The notes under the pieces: generated by a model | What the model saw: only the letters and a program-made list of their open reading frames with translations | Told to the model about the DNA's origin: nothing | The model's database searches: none | Shown here: positions 26,588 to 35,880 of the stretch, piece by piece | How positions within the stretch are numbered: the stretch's first letter is position 1 | How the letters are laid out: the number at the start of each line of letters is the position of its first letter | Source: DASSFZ01 sp035283185 | Lineage (GTDB): Bacteria > Chloroflexota > Anaerolineae > Fen-1058 | Length of the DNA stretch: 64,000 nt | Assembly: GCA_035283185.1 (NCBI GenBank) | Contig: DATEUJ010000053.1 | Location: forward strand, 148,007-212,006 | Direction: 5' to 3' | Translations under genes and position numbers: made by a program

Positions 26588-29575
26588 ATGAGGTGCCCGA
26601 ACTGGATTGTTAAGAGCTTGCTCACCGCAATTATTATTTTTACGATGTTTCCGGCCCCAGTCTTTGCCACGCCCGCGACCCAAGGTGAAGACCCGAAAGC
26701 GGAGGCTGATACGCTATTCGCCCAGGGCACTGAGCTACTCAACTCGTTTCAATATCGGACGGCGCTTGAGAAGTTCGAAGAAGCACTGCCGCTCTATCGA
26801 AAAGCGCACGACCGCCGTGGAGAGGGTAGATGCTTGGGGTATATCGGTTTTGTTAAGTACTACTTAGGAGACTACGCTGGCGCACTCGAGGCTTATGAGG
26901 CCGCTCTGCCAATTGCACAGTCGATTGGTGACCGGTCAGGGGAAGCGACGATATTGTACACCATTGGGGAGATCCACCGCTCTCTGGGACAATATCCTCA
27001 AGCGTTGGGCTATCTTCAACAAGCATTGGCGATTGTACAAGATCGGGGCGACCGATCAGGAGAACGGGCAACGTTTAACAACTTGGGAGCGGTTTACGCC
27101 GATCTGGGACAGTATGAGCAAGCGCTGGACTATCTTCGACAGGCGTTGGAGGTTCAGCAGGAACTTGGCGACCGAACAGAGGAAGCAAGGACATTCAACA
27201 ACATCGGACTGGTCTACAAAGAACTGGGCCAATATCATCTAGCGCTGGACTACCTTCGACGGGCACTTGTGATTGTACAGGAAGTGGGCGATCGAGTAGT
27301 AGAGACGACAACGCTCAACAACGTCGGATTGGTCTACGCTGGACTGGGGCAATATCACCAAGCGCTGGGGTACTTTCAGCAATCGCTGATGATCTCACAG
27401 CAAATAGGCGACCGAGGAGGGGAAGCAAGGATATTCAACAACATCGGATCAGTCTATCATGAACTGGGACAATATCACCAAGCGCTGGATTACTTTCAAC
27501 AGGCATTGCCTATGTTGCAAGGTATAGGTGACCAAGCGGGGACAATAGATGTATTCATGAACCTTGGAGCGAGCCACTCTCATCTTGAGCAGTATCAGCA
27601 AGCGCTGGACTATCTTCAACAGGCACTGGCAGCTGCAGAGGGAATTGGTTATCAAGCTGGCACAGTAACGATTCTCAACAATATTGGCGTGGTCTACACT
27701 GAAAATGCGCAATACAAGCAGGCACTGCTCTATTTCCAGCGAGCACTGACGATTTCGGAGCAAATTGGCCAGTTAGAGCAGGAAGGCATAATGTGGAACA
27801 ACATCGGTACTGTCTTCTATTTCTGGGGTCAATATGATCAGGCATTGGACTACTATGAGCAGGCACTGGCGATTTTCCAGGAAATTGGTGAGCCAGCGAA
27901 CGAAATGATCGCACTCGGCAGTATTGGATCTGTGTACGAACAACAGGGTGATAATACTCGGGCAATCTCTGATTATCGTCAGGCGATTGAAGTGATGGAG
28001 TCACTTCGAGGCGAGATCAAAGTTGAAGAGCTGAAAGTGTCTTTTGCGGCTGGCCAGGTTCCGGTCTACGAGCATCTCATCGGTTTGCTGTGGGATGAAG
28101 GCCAATTCCACGTAGCCTTCAACTATGCGGAACGGGCACGCGCTCGCGCCTTTCTTGATCAACTGGCGGGCAGCGGGGTGGACTTTCGCGCCGGGGTAGC
28201 TGCTGACCTGCTCGAACGTGAGCGAACTCTCCGAGCTGAGATCGGTGGACTACGCCAGCAACTCCTCACCCTGCGCAACCGTCCCCAGAGCGAATGGGAC
28301 AGCGATGCGATCGCCGCCGCGCGAACCGAACTCACCGCCCGCGAATCTGAATATGCTCAGCTACTCACCGAGATCAAACTGCAAAGCCCTGAAGTTGCCA
28401 GCTTGGTGAGTGTCGATGTGGCTTCGCTGGCCGACGTCCAAAACTTGCTCGATGGCGATACCACATTGGTTGAATACTTCGTCACCGAAGACCGCACCCT
28501 AGCCTTCATCATTACCCGCAATTCATCTGAGACCGTAGCTATAGATGTCAGCCGTGATGACCTAACGCAAGCCATCACCACCTTCCGCGACTTTGCCAGC
28601 CTCGACGAGCCTCAACCGGTCAGTCTCAGTCAACTCTACACTTGGCTGATTGCCCCACTGAAAGACAAACTCAAGACCCCGCTCGTCGGCATTATCCCCC
28701 ATGGCGTCTTGCACTATTTGCCCTTTGCTGCCCTCACCGACGGCGAACGGTACTTAAGCGACGACTATGCCTTGTTCACGCTCCCCAGTGCCAGTGCCTT
28801 GCGCTTTATTCACGAGAAACGCAAGCCAAATGCCGATACACTCTTGGCATTGGGCAACCCGACCATTTCCGAAACCCTACCGGCCCTACATTATGCGGAA
28901 CAGGAAGTCAAGACCATCGCCGACTTGTACAAAATCCAGCCATTAGTGGGCAACGCTGCGTCTGAAAGCGCCATGAAGTCACAAGTTGGAAGCGCCAGCA
29001 TTTTGCATGTGGCGGCCCACGGTGAATATAACCCTTCTAATCCTTTATTCAGCGTGCTCTACCTAGCCGGAGATGCTGACGACGATGGCCGCCTGGAGGT
29101 TCATGAGATCTACGGATTAGATCTAACTAAGGCTACCGACCTAGTCGTGTTGAGCGCCTGCAAGACCGATGTCGGTGCGGTAAGTGCAGGAGATGAAGTA
29201 GTTGGACTGAACCGAGCCTTTCTGTATGCAGGCACGCCAACAGTGATTGCCAGCCTGTGGAACGTAGATGATGAAGCAACTACTTTCTTGATGGGACGAT
29301 TTTACACACATCTGCGTCAGGGCATGGGCAAAGCAGAGGCATTGCAGGCAGCACAGACAGAGGTCCGGAACAACCTGAAGTGGGCGCATCCTTACTACTG
29401 GGCTGCATTTGTTCTGACGGGAGATGCAGGAAAGATGACAGGAATAACCCCTGGCAAGTTAGCTGAGCCGGTCTCGGTTAATACAGGACTGCTGATCATC
29501 CTGGTTATGGCATTAGGGCTGCTGCTGTGGGTGGGATTCAGAACAAGTCGTCATCCGCATGCTCACAGTGGATGA
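26588..29575 (+). CDS. Second TPR-CHAT protein, shorter tandem paralogue
   Basis: 995 residues with the same architecture as the upstream gene: signal peptide (SLLTAIIIFTMFPAPVFA), about 10-11 TPR units of 40 residues, a coiled region, a CHAT domain with His in VAAHGEYN and Cys in LSACKTDV, and a C-terminal membrane helix (LLIILVMALGLLLWVGF). The CHAT halves of the two proteins are far more alike (PTVIASLW-DDEAT, FYTHLR-GMGKAEAL) than their TPR regions, so the repeat number changed after duplication. No ribosome site stronger than GAGGG (26578-26582) is seen. Confidence 0.85.
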   Translation: MRCPNWIVKSLLTAIIIFTMFPAPVFATPATQGEDPKAEADTLFAQGTELLNSFQYRTALEKFEEALPLYRKAHDRRGEGRCLGYIGFVKYYLGDYAGALEAYEAALPIAQSIGDRSGEATILYTIGEIHRSLGQYPQALGYLQQALAIVQDRGDRSGERATFNNLGAVYADLGQYEQALDYLRQALEVQQELGDRTEEARTFNNIGLVYKELGQYHLALDYLRRALVIVQEVGDRVVETTTLNNVGLVYAGLGQYHQALGYFQQSLMISQQIGDRGGEARIFNNIGSVYHELGQYHQALDYFQQALPMLQGIGDQAGTIDVFMNLGASHSHLEQYQQALDYLQQALAAAEGIGYQAGTVTILNNIGVVYTENAQYKQALLYFQRALTISEQIGQLEQEGIMWNNIGTVFYFWGQYDQALDYYEQALAIFQEIGEPANEMIALGSIGSVYEQQGDNTRAISDYRQAIEVMESLRGEIKVEELKVSFAAGQVPVYEHLIGLLWDEGQFHVAFNYAERARARAFLDQLAGSGVDFRAGVAADLLERERTLRAEIGGLRQQLLTLRNRPQSEWDSDAIAAARTELTARESEYAQLLTEIKLQSPEVASLVSVDVASLADVQNLLDGDTTLVEYFVTEDRTLAFIITRNSSETVAIDVSRDDLTQAITTFRDFASLDEPQPVSLSQLYTWLIAPLKDKLKTPLVGIIPHGVLHYLPFAALTDGERYLSDDYALFTLPSASALRFIHEKRKPNADTLLALGNPTISETLPALHYAEQEVKTIADLYKIQPLVGNAASESAMKSQVGSASILHVAAHGEYNPSNPLFSVLYLAGDADDDGRLEVHEIYGLDLTKATDLVVLSACKTDVGAVSAGDEVVGLNRAFLYAGTPTVIASLWNVDDEATTFLMGRFYTHLRQGMGKAEALQAAQTEVRNNLKWAHPYYWAAFVLTGDAGKMTGITPGKLAEPVSVNTGLLIILVMALGLLLWVGFRTSRHPHAHSG

Positions 29576-29784
29576 CGAAATGCACGGGATGACACGATGG
29601 CTCGTGCAACTGCAGCTTTCAGCGGAGACTCTCGTCCATCAGATTGGGGTTCAGTTATCGGCAGTTAAGCCCAGAATGAGTTCCTTGTCCCGAATCGATG
29701 TGCAGGTACACGGTTGATAGGGGATTGTATTCCAAAGCCTTCCAATCAAATGCACATAGTTATGCAGCCGTTATGCTGACCCTA

Positions 29785-29812
29785 TTGACTTTCACGAAAG
29801 TCCTGATAAACT
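29785..29812 (+). promoter_or_regulatory. Promoter TTGACT-16-TAAACT
   Basis: TTGACT (29785-29790) and TAAACT (29807-29812) with a 16-bp spacer, oriented towards the terminator at 29867-29908. Confidence 0.6.
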
Positions 29813-29866
29813 AACTCACGCTTAAACGCGGGCCCAAAGTCGCTCGCCACATACTGTGTACCTTGA

Positions 29867-29908
29867 GGGGTGCTCAACTGCGCACAGCGCAGTGAGCGCC
29901 CCTTTTTT
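29867..29908 (+). terminator. Intrinsic terminator ending a candidate 90-nt RNA
   Basis: GGGGTGCTCA (29867-29876) pairs with TGAGCGCCCC (29893-29902) with one G-U-type mismatch, the loop itself folds (CTGCGC with GCGCAG), and TTTTTT follows at 29903-29908. With the promoter at 29785 it delimits a transcript of about 90 nt, either a small RNA or an attenuated leader. Confidence 0.75.
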
Positions 29909-29988
29909 GCTTGCACTTGGGCGCAAGCACAAGTGTTTCTCGGGTGCAGCCGGATACGCAAACAACAAACTGGAGGAAAAGAGGCAAC

Positions 29989-30515
29989 ATGAAGAGATGG
30001 ATCACCGTCATCATCCTGGCCGGCCTGACCGGAATCCTGATGCTGGGATTCCTGAGCGGGCTGGCCAACCGGGTCGAGGTTGTCGTCGCTACGCACTCGC
30101 TGGCCGTGGGCCAGACGATTACCGAAGCCGACGTCGAGCTTCGGCCGATTCACGCCAGCGCTGTGCACGACGACGCGCTCACGACGTTCGAAGACGTGAT
30201 CGGCAAGCGTCTCGGCCAGGCGCGCCTGGGCGGCGACCAGATCACCCAGGCCGCCCTCGTCGGCGCGGACAATCGGTCGTCTTCTATCGAGATCCGAGCA
30301 AGGCATGGTCGCCGCCGGACGCCAACCCCGAGCAACTGGCGCTCAGGCTGGGTATGGAGGGCTGGGAGCTTGTTTCGGTCCTCTCGTACGAGAGGACGGG
30401 GATCGGCAGCGGGCCGGAGGTGCATTGGTACTTCAAGCGGCCCCTCGGCAGCAACGGGCACGTGGCTGCGCCAAACGGAAACGGCGCGCGAAACGGAGCT
30501 GCGAATGGCCGTTGA
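29989..30515 (+). pseudogene. Chimeric remnant: SAF-domain (CpaB-like) start joined out of frame to a DUF4177-like end
   Basis: From ATG 29989 the frame encodes a membrane helix and a SAF-type domain (VEVVVATHSLAVGQTITEAD, GKRLGQARLGGDQITQAAL), as in CpaB/pilus-assembly proteins. Near 30280 sense is lost in that frame (Arg-rich until a stop at 30546) and appears in another: SVVFYRDPSKAW, EGWELVSVLSYE, VHWYFKRPLG, typical of small DUF4177-like proteins, ending at 30515. The best reading is a deletion that fused the 5' part of one gene to the 3' part of another with a frame change. Ribosomal frameshifting is possible but no slippery site stands out. Confidence 0.65.
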
Positions 30516-30593
30516 TGGACTCGTAGTGACATTCCGCACGGCATAGATCGGGATATTTGCCACTGTGCGCCGCGTGGCGCGTAGGTTATAGTC

Positions 30594-30630
30594 AAGTCGG
30601 ACATCGCCTGATGTCCGACTTTTCTGTTCT
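30594..30630 (+). terminator. Intrinsic terminator upstream of the formate dehydrogenase genes
   Basis: AAGTCGGACAT (30594-30604) pairs perfectly with ATGTCCGACTT (30611-30621), 6-nt loop, followed by TTCTGTTCT. It separates the chimeric remnant from the NuoEF-like gene, or attenuates the latter. Confidence 0.7.
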
Positions 30631-30654
30631 GCCGGCCACACGGGGGAGTGCATT

Positions 30655-32388
30655 ATGCCATCGCGGCCCTCTCGCAAGCAGCAGCACGATCCGGTCGTCG
30701 AATCGGCTATCGCGCGGCACGGCGCAGCCGCCGAAGCCACCGTATCGATCCTGCAGGCGGTTCAGGACGAGGCCGGATACCTGAAGCCGGACGCCATCGG
30801 CGCCGTGGCCGACGCGCTGCGGGCGCCCGACGCGCAGGTGTATGGGGTTGCCTCGTTCTATTCGATGTTCTCGACTCAGCCGCGTCCGAAGAGCATCATC
30901 CGCGTGTGCGACGGCCCGGTGTGCGCGCTGTGCGGGAGCCGGGCGGCGCGCGCGGCGATTGAGGCCGCTATCCCAAACGGCGAATGGACGGTCGAGCGCT
31001 CGAGCTGCCTGGGCTTGTGCGACCGCGCTCCGGCGGCGCTGGTCGGCGTCGAACCGTGCGGCCCCATCGCGCCCGCTCGATCAGGCGACATTCCCGGTGG
31101 CTGGCGCGGCGGAGTGCCGTCGTACGCCGAACCGCTTCCGGGTGAAGTGCGCGTGACGATGGCGCGCCTTGGCCGGATCGACCCCGATTCGATCGACGGC
31201 GCACTCGACGGCGGCGCGTACGGGGCATTGAAGAAGGCCCTGAACGGCCCGCCGGCGGACGTGTTGAAGGCCGTCGACGAGTCCGGGCTGCGCGGGCGCG
31301 GCGGCGCAGGCTTCCCGACCGGTCGCAAGTGGCAGATCGTCGCGGCGAGTGACGCGACGCGCGGCGAGAAGGTCGTCGTGTGCAACTTCGACGAGTCCGA
31401 GCCGGGCGCGTTCAAGGATCGCGTCGTCGGCGAGAGTGATCCGCACCTGCTGCTCGAAGGCATGGCGCTGGCGGGCTACGCCGTCGGCGCGGGTGAAGGA
31501 TTCATCTACATCCGCGGCGAGTACGAGTGGATCGCGCGGCGACTGGAGCGCGCGATCGCGCAAGCGGAGGAGCGTGGCTGGCTCGGCAAGAACATTCAGG
31601 GCAGCGGCTTTTCGTTCAAAGTGCACGTGCATCGCGGCGCAGGGGCGTACATCTGCGGCGAGGAAACGGCGCTCTTGGAATCACTCGAAGGCAGGCGCGG
31701 TGTGCCGCGCATCCGCCCGCCGTTCCCGGCGACGCACGGGTATCACGGCAAGCCGACCGTCCTTGACAACGTCGAGACGCTGTGCAGCGTCCCGCCCATC
31801 GTCGAGCGCGGCGCGGCGTGGTATCGATCGATGGGTACCGAGAACAGCGCCGGCGTCAAGGTCTTCACGCTGATGGGACACGTGAATCGAACCGGCGCAT
31901 TCGAAGCGCCGTTCGGCGTCACGCTGCGCCAGATCGTCGATCAGTTCGGCGGCGGGATGCGGCCCGGATCGAGATTCAAGATGGCGCTGACCGGAGGCGC
32001 AGCCGGGACGATCGTCGACGCGTCTCTGTTCGACGTGCCGTTAGATTACGCATCGAGCCGGCAGGGTATTTCGCTTGGCGCAGGCGTGATGCTGGTTCTG
32101 GATGAGTCGGTCTCGGCAGTCGAGCTGCTCCGCTCGATCCTGCACTTCTTTGAAGCCGAGTCGTGCGGCAAGTGCACCCCGTGCCGCGAAGGGACGCGCG
32201 AGGCCCGCATCGTCGTCGATCACGTTGCACGCAGGCAGGGGCGCGCCGGCGACGTCGACGAGCTCAAGCGGCTGGCGCGCATGATGAACGTGGCGTCGTT
32301 CTGCGGGTTGGGCCAATCTGCTGCCTGGCCGATCGAGAGCGCGTTGAAGCATTTCGGAAATGAGTTTCAGACGAAGGACAATGACTAA
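30655..32388 (+). CDS. fdhB: NuoE-NuoF fusion, NAD(P)H-reactive beta subunit of formate dehydrogenase
   Basis: 577 residues. Residues 1-165 are a NuoE-type thioredoxin-fold [2Fe-2S] domain (CDGPVC ... CLGLC ligands). Residues about 190-570 are NuoF: FMN site GRGGAGFPTGRKW, nucleotide site GAGAYICGEETALLESLEG, and the [4Fe-4S] ligands CGKCTPC plus a later Cys in SFCGLG. It passes electrons between FdhA and NAD(P). Gene order with FdhA indicates a soluble formate dehydrogenase rather than complex I; no other Nuo gene is present. ATG 30655 has GGGGGAG 7 bp upstream. The fusion resembles HoxF-type and some FdhB proteins. Confidence 0.88.
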   Translation: MPSRPSRKQQHDPVVESAIARHGAAAEATVSILQAVQDEAGYLKPDAIGAVADALRAPDAQVYGVASFYSMFSTQPRPKSIIRVCDGPVCALCGSRAARAAIEAAIPNGEWTVERSSCLGLCDRAPAALVGVEPCGPIAPARSGDIPGGWRGGVPSYAEPLPGEVRVTMARLGRIDPDSIDGALDGGAYGALKKALNGPPADVLKAVDESGLRGRGGAGFPTGRKWQIVAASDATRGEKVVVCNFDESEPGAFKDRVVGESDPHLLLEGMALAGYAVGAGEGFIYIRGEYEWIARRLERAIAQAEERGWLGKNIQGSGFSFKVHVHRGAGAYICGEETALLESLEGRRGVPRIRPPFPATHGYHGKPTVLDNVETLCSVPPIVERGAAWYRSMGTENSAGVKVFTLMGHVNRTGAFEAPFGVTLRQIVDQFGGGMRPGSRFKMALTGGAAGTIVDASLFDVPLDYASSRQGISLGAGVMLVLDESVSAVELLRSILHFFEAESCGKCTPCREGTREARIVVDHVARRQGRAGDVDELKRLARMMNVASFCGLGQSAAWPIESALKHFGNEFQTKDND

Positions 32389-32446
32389 CGACGGCAGCTC
32401 TAAAGAGACACCGCGTTTCATTGAACCGGTGTTTCTGGATCGTGCT

Positions 32447-32740
32447 TCAGGCCGCGAGCGGGGAGGTTACGATACGAGGCTCCCACTCGATTTGCTGAAC
32501 GACGCGCACGTGTTGCTGCATCTCGATGTAAACCAGCGGGCCGGCTTCGGGATGAGACAACGCGCGGGCGCGCTCGATGCTGGCGCGGTTAAACTCTGGA
32601 TCATCTGGATCGAGAAAAACCAGCACAGCTTTGTCAGGAATGTCGTCCAGGATCTCGGGCTGGTTGAATACGTGTCGATGAAATTGCTCGGTCAGTTCAA
32701 AAACCTTATCGCTGACCCGTTGCAGTGTTACTTCTTCCAT
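32447..32740 (-). CDS. DUF5647-like small protein, antisense between fdhB and fdhA
   Basis: 97 residues on the strand opposite to its neighbours. The N-terminal half (LTEQFHRHVFNQPEILDDIP, then DKAVLVFLDPDDPEFNRASIE) fits the DUF5647 family, whose function is unknown; members are small, acidic and soluble. ATG 32740 is chosen because AAAGG lies about 9 bp upstream and an earlier in-frame start adds an atypical leader. It lies within the 430-bp gap between two genes expected to act together, so the formate dehydrogenase genes may be transcribed separately. Confidence 0.65.
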   Translation of the reverse strand: MEEVTLQRVSDKVFELTEQFHRHVFNQPEILDDIPDKAVLVFLDPDDPEFNRASIERARALSHPEAGPLVYIEMQQHVRVVQQIEWEPRIVTSPLAA

Positions 32741-32819
32741 CGCAGGAACCTTTCGATGTAGAGATGAAGATGCTATCACATCCTAAGTGCCGTGTCAAAG
32801 CGTGGGTAAGGAGCAGAGT

Positions 32820-35738
32820 ATGGCAATCGAGCTGATAATTGACGGGACACCATATGAGGCCCGAGAAGGCCAGACGGTTCTGGAAGTTGCGCGCGACCAC
32901 GGCATCACCATACCGACGCTGTGCTATCACAAAGACCTGTCGCCATCCGGAAACTGCCGGCTATGCCTGGTCGAAGTCGAAGGCGTGCGCGGCCAGTTGG
33001 CCGGCTGCACGCTGGCGGCGAGCGATGGCATGATCGTGCACACGGAGACGTCCGCGCTTGCCGAGTCACGGAAGTTTGTGCTGGACATGCTCCTGCGCCG
33101 GTACGTCGAAACGAGGAATCCCACCGACGCGACCCGCGATTCCGAGCTGTTGTACTGGGCCGCGCGTTACGGCGTGACCGCGCCCGATCCGCCGCCCGCA
33201 CCGCGCTATATCCCTGATAGCGATCCCAACCCGTTCGTCCGCGTCGATCTTAACAAGTGTATCCTGTGCACGCGCTGCGTGCGCGCCTGCGCCGAGATCC
33301 AGGGGCGCTTCGTGTGGGACGTGGGGTATCGCGGCGACGACGCGAAGATCATCGCCGGGTTGGATTCGACGATGCTCGACGGCCGCTGCGAGTCGTGCGG
33401 TTTGTGCGCCGAGGTGTGCCCGACCGGCGCGCTGGATCACAAGATGTCGTACGGGCTGGGGAAGCCGGATAGGATCGTCACGACGACCTGCACGTATTGC
33501 GGCGTCGGCTGTCAGATCGAACTGAACGTCAAGGACGGCAAGATCATTCGCGTGACCTCTAGCCCCGATGCGCCGGTCAACGGCATCGCCTTGTGTGTAA
33601 AAGGGCGATACGGCTACGATTTCGTGCATCATCCCGATCGATTGAGGAGACCGCGCGTCAGAAAGTACCTGTTGTCGGGAGAGCCGAAGCCAAAGTCCGA
33701 GATCCAAAATCCAAAATCCAAAGCCCAAAATTCAAAGCCCAAGCCCCAAAATCCAAACTGGGAGTGGGTCGAAGTCGATTGGGAGACGGCGCTGAGCATC
33801 ACGGCGCGGAAGCTGCGCGACACGCGCGACCGGGACGGCGCGGACAGCATCGGCGTGCTGGCTTCAGCCAAGTGCACCAACGAAGAAAACTACCTGATGA
33901 ACAAGTTTGCCCGGCAGGTGATCGGGACGAACAACATCGACCACTGCGCCCGGCTCTGACACAGCAGCACGGTGGCCGGTCTGGCCGCCTCCTACGGCTC
34001 GGGCGCGATGACGAACTCGATGGACGACATCGCCGGCCACGCGCAGGCCATGCTCATCATCGGTTCGAATACGACGGAGCAGCACCCGGTCTTCGGCGCG
34101 AACATTCGCCAGGCGGTGCTGCGCCGCAAAGTGAAGCTGGTCGTCGCCGATCCGCGCAAGATCGACATCGCGGAGTTCGCCGCGCTGCACCTGCGGCACC
34201 GGCCCGGCACCGACGTGGCGCTGCTCAACGGCTTGATGCACATCATTCTGGAGAAGGGCTGGGAGGACAAGACGTTCATCGCCGAGCGCACCGAAGGATT
34301 CGAGGAGTTCAAGGCGACGGTCATGCAGTACCCGCCCGAGAAGGCGGCGGAGATCACGCGCGTGCCGGTCGAGCAGTTGATCCAGGCCGCCGAAATCCTG
34401 GCGACGAACAAGCCGATGGCCGTGATGTGGGCGATGGGCATCACGCAGCACATCGTCGGCGTGCGCAATGTCATGGCCCTGGCGAACTTGCAGATGCTCT
34501 TGGGCAACATCGGCGTGCCGGGCGGCGGCGTCAACCCGCTGCGTGGACAGAACAACGTGCAGGGCGCGTGCGACATGGGCGCGCTGCCGAACGTCTACCC
34601 CGGCTATCAGTCTGTGACAGACCCGAAGGTGCGTCAGAAGTTCGCGGCGGCATGGGGACTGGCGAAGGATGAAGGCGGAACCCCCGCTGCGCGAGGGCAG
34701 GTGATGAAGGATGAAGACTTCATCCCTCATCCTTCATCCTTCATCCTTGCTGATAAAGTGGGCATGACCGTCACGGAAATGATTCCGGGCATTCTCGAAG
34801 GCAAGGTGAAGGCGCTGTATATCCTCGGCGAAGACCCGGTGATGAGCGATCCGAACAGTCGCCACGTCCGTCACTGTCTCGAGGCGTGTAACTTCGTCGT
34901 CTTGCAGGAGATATTCCCCTCGGAGACGTCGCACTATGCCGACGTGCTGCTGCCCGGCGCGAGCTTCGCGGAAAAGAACGGCACGTTCACCAACACCGAG
35001 CGGCGGGTGCAGATGTGCCGCAAGGCGATCGACCCGCCCGGCGAGGCGCGCGAAGACTGGCGCATCACGGCCGATCTGGCCGAGCGTATTCTCGCCGAGG
35101 GCGATCGCAGGCCGCAAGCAGGGCCACACGCCGGCTGGAAATATGCCGGCCCGTCCGACATCATGGCCGAGATCAACGCCCTCACGCCGAGTTATGCGGG
35201 CGTGACGCACGAACGGCTGGAGCGCGGCGAACGCCTGCAGTGGCCGGTGAGGGAGGCATCTCCAGATGCCGACCATCCCGGCACACCGATCCTGCACGTC
35301 GGCCAGTTCACGCGCGGCAAGGGTAAGTTCACGCCGATCGATCACGTTCCGCCTGCCGAAATGCCGGACGACGAGTACCCGATGCTGCTCAGCACAGGGC
35401 GCGTGCTGTATCACTGGCACGGTGGCGAGATGACCCGGCGCGCACAGGGTCTGATGGCGATCTACGGCCGGCCGCTCGTCGAGATCAGCCCGGATGACGC
35501 CGAGCGGCTCGGGCTGAATGGAAACAAGCGTGTGCGCGTCCGCTCGCGGCGTGGGAGCATCGAGGCGGAAGCCTGGGTGACGGAGCGCGTGCCGCCGGGC
35601 ATGATCTACGCCAACTTCCACTTCCCGGAAGCTTCGGCAAACGAGTTGACGCACGCGGCGCTCGATCCGGTGGCGAAGATCCCGGAATACAAGATCTGCG
35701 CGGTAGTGGTAGAGGCCATAGTAGGCGGTGAACAGTGA
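32820..35738 (+). CDS. fdhA: Selenocysteine-containing formate dehydrogenase catalytic subunit (UGA 33957-33959 read as Sec)
   Basis: 972 residues. Order: NuoG-type [2Fe-2S] domain (GNCRLCLVEVEG), ferredoxin-like region (CILCTRCVRAC, CESCGLCAEVCP), [4Fe-4S] cysteines (CTYCGVGC), then the molybdopterin domain. At residue 380 an in-frame TGA sits in DHCARL-U-HSSTVAGL, where formate dehydrogenases carry Sec or Cys followed by His. The frame resumes at once and continues through molybdopterin motifs (GSNTTEQHP, GGGVNPLRGQNNVQGACDMG) and the C-terminal domain (RGKGKFTPIDHVPPAE, NFHFPEASANELT) to 35738. A SECIS-type hairpin follows the TGA. ATG 32820 has GGAG upstream. Two low-complexity inserts (about 290-314 and 616-644) come from intergenic-type repeats. 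It oxidises formate or reduces CO2 with FdhB. Confidence 0.93.
33688..33762. repeat. CCAAAATCCAAAG-type tandem repeat inserted in frame in fdhA
   Basis: Degenerate units of about 7-10 bp (TCCAAAA, GCCCAAA) encode a Lys/Pro/Asn/Gln-rich stretch between conserved parts of the protein. Confidence 0.75.
33971..33989 (+). promoter_or_regulatory. Bacterial SECIS-type hairpin
   Basis: GGTGGCC (33971-33977) pairs with GGCCGCC (33983-33989), seven pairs including one U-G, around the loop GGTCT (33978-33982). It begins 11 nt after the TGA. Both the spacing and the GGUCU loop match the E. coli fdhF element that recruits SelB. Confidence 0.88.
34668..34752. repeat. GGATGAAG/CTTCATCC repeat inserted in frame in fdhA
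   Basis: Direct and inverted GGATGAAG-type units (GATGAAGGATGAAGACTTCA, then three CATCCTT units) encode an insert of about 28 residues before the conserved DKVGMTVTEMI segment. A further small palindrome, GGCATCTCCAGATGCC, lies in the gene at 35255-35270. Confidence 0.75.
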
Positions 35739-35880
35739 TCAGTAATCAGTGAGCAGTAAGCAGTGAGCAGTAGGCAGTGAGCAGTGGGCAGTAAGTTGCT
35801 GTACAATTCCGATGCTCATCCACCACTGATTACCGAACAACCGATGACTGATCACTGATCACTGATAACTGATCACTTGT
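35730..35880. repeat. Facing CAGTGATCA-type heptamer arrays
   Basis: GTGATCAGT/AGCAGTG units (35730-35793) face their complement ACTGATCACTGAT (35820-35877), so a very long imperfect hairpin is possible. TACAAT at 35802-35807 in the centre could be a -10 element for the stress-protein gene. Confidence 0.7.

Larger units (their letters stand above)
29576..29988. other. Gene-free stretch containing a promoter-terminator unit
   Basis: No convincing ORF. From 29785 to 29908 there is a promoter and a strong intrinsic terminator (listed separately); a GCTTGC/GCAAGC hairpin and a CACTTG/CAAGTG pair follow at 29909-29935, then the ribosome site of the SAF remnant. Confidence 0.6.

Noticed and set aside
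30276..30300. Programmed ribosomal frameshift in the SAF/DUF4177-like gene
   Set aside because: No slippery heptamer or stimulatory structure stood out; a deletion joining two genes is simpler.
33957..33959. TGA as the true end of a short FdhA and 33972 as a separate gene
   Set aside because: Both parts align as one formate dehydrogenase across the TGA, the codon sits at the Sec/Cys position and a SECIS-type hairpin follows.
30655..35738. Complex I (nuo) operon
   Set aside because: Only NuoE/F- and NuoG-like modules are present and the large subunit carries formate-dehydrogenase motifs with Sec.
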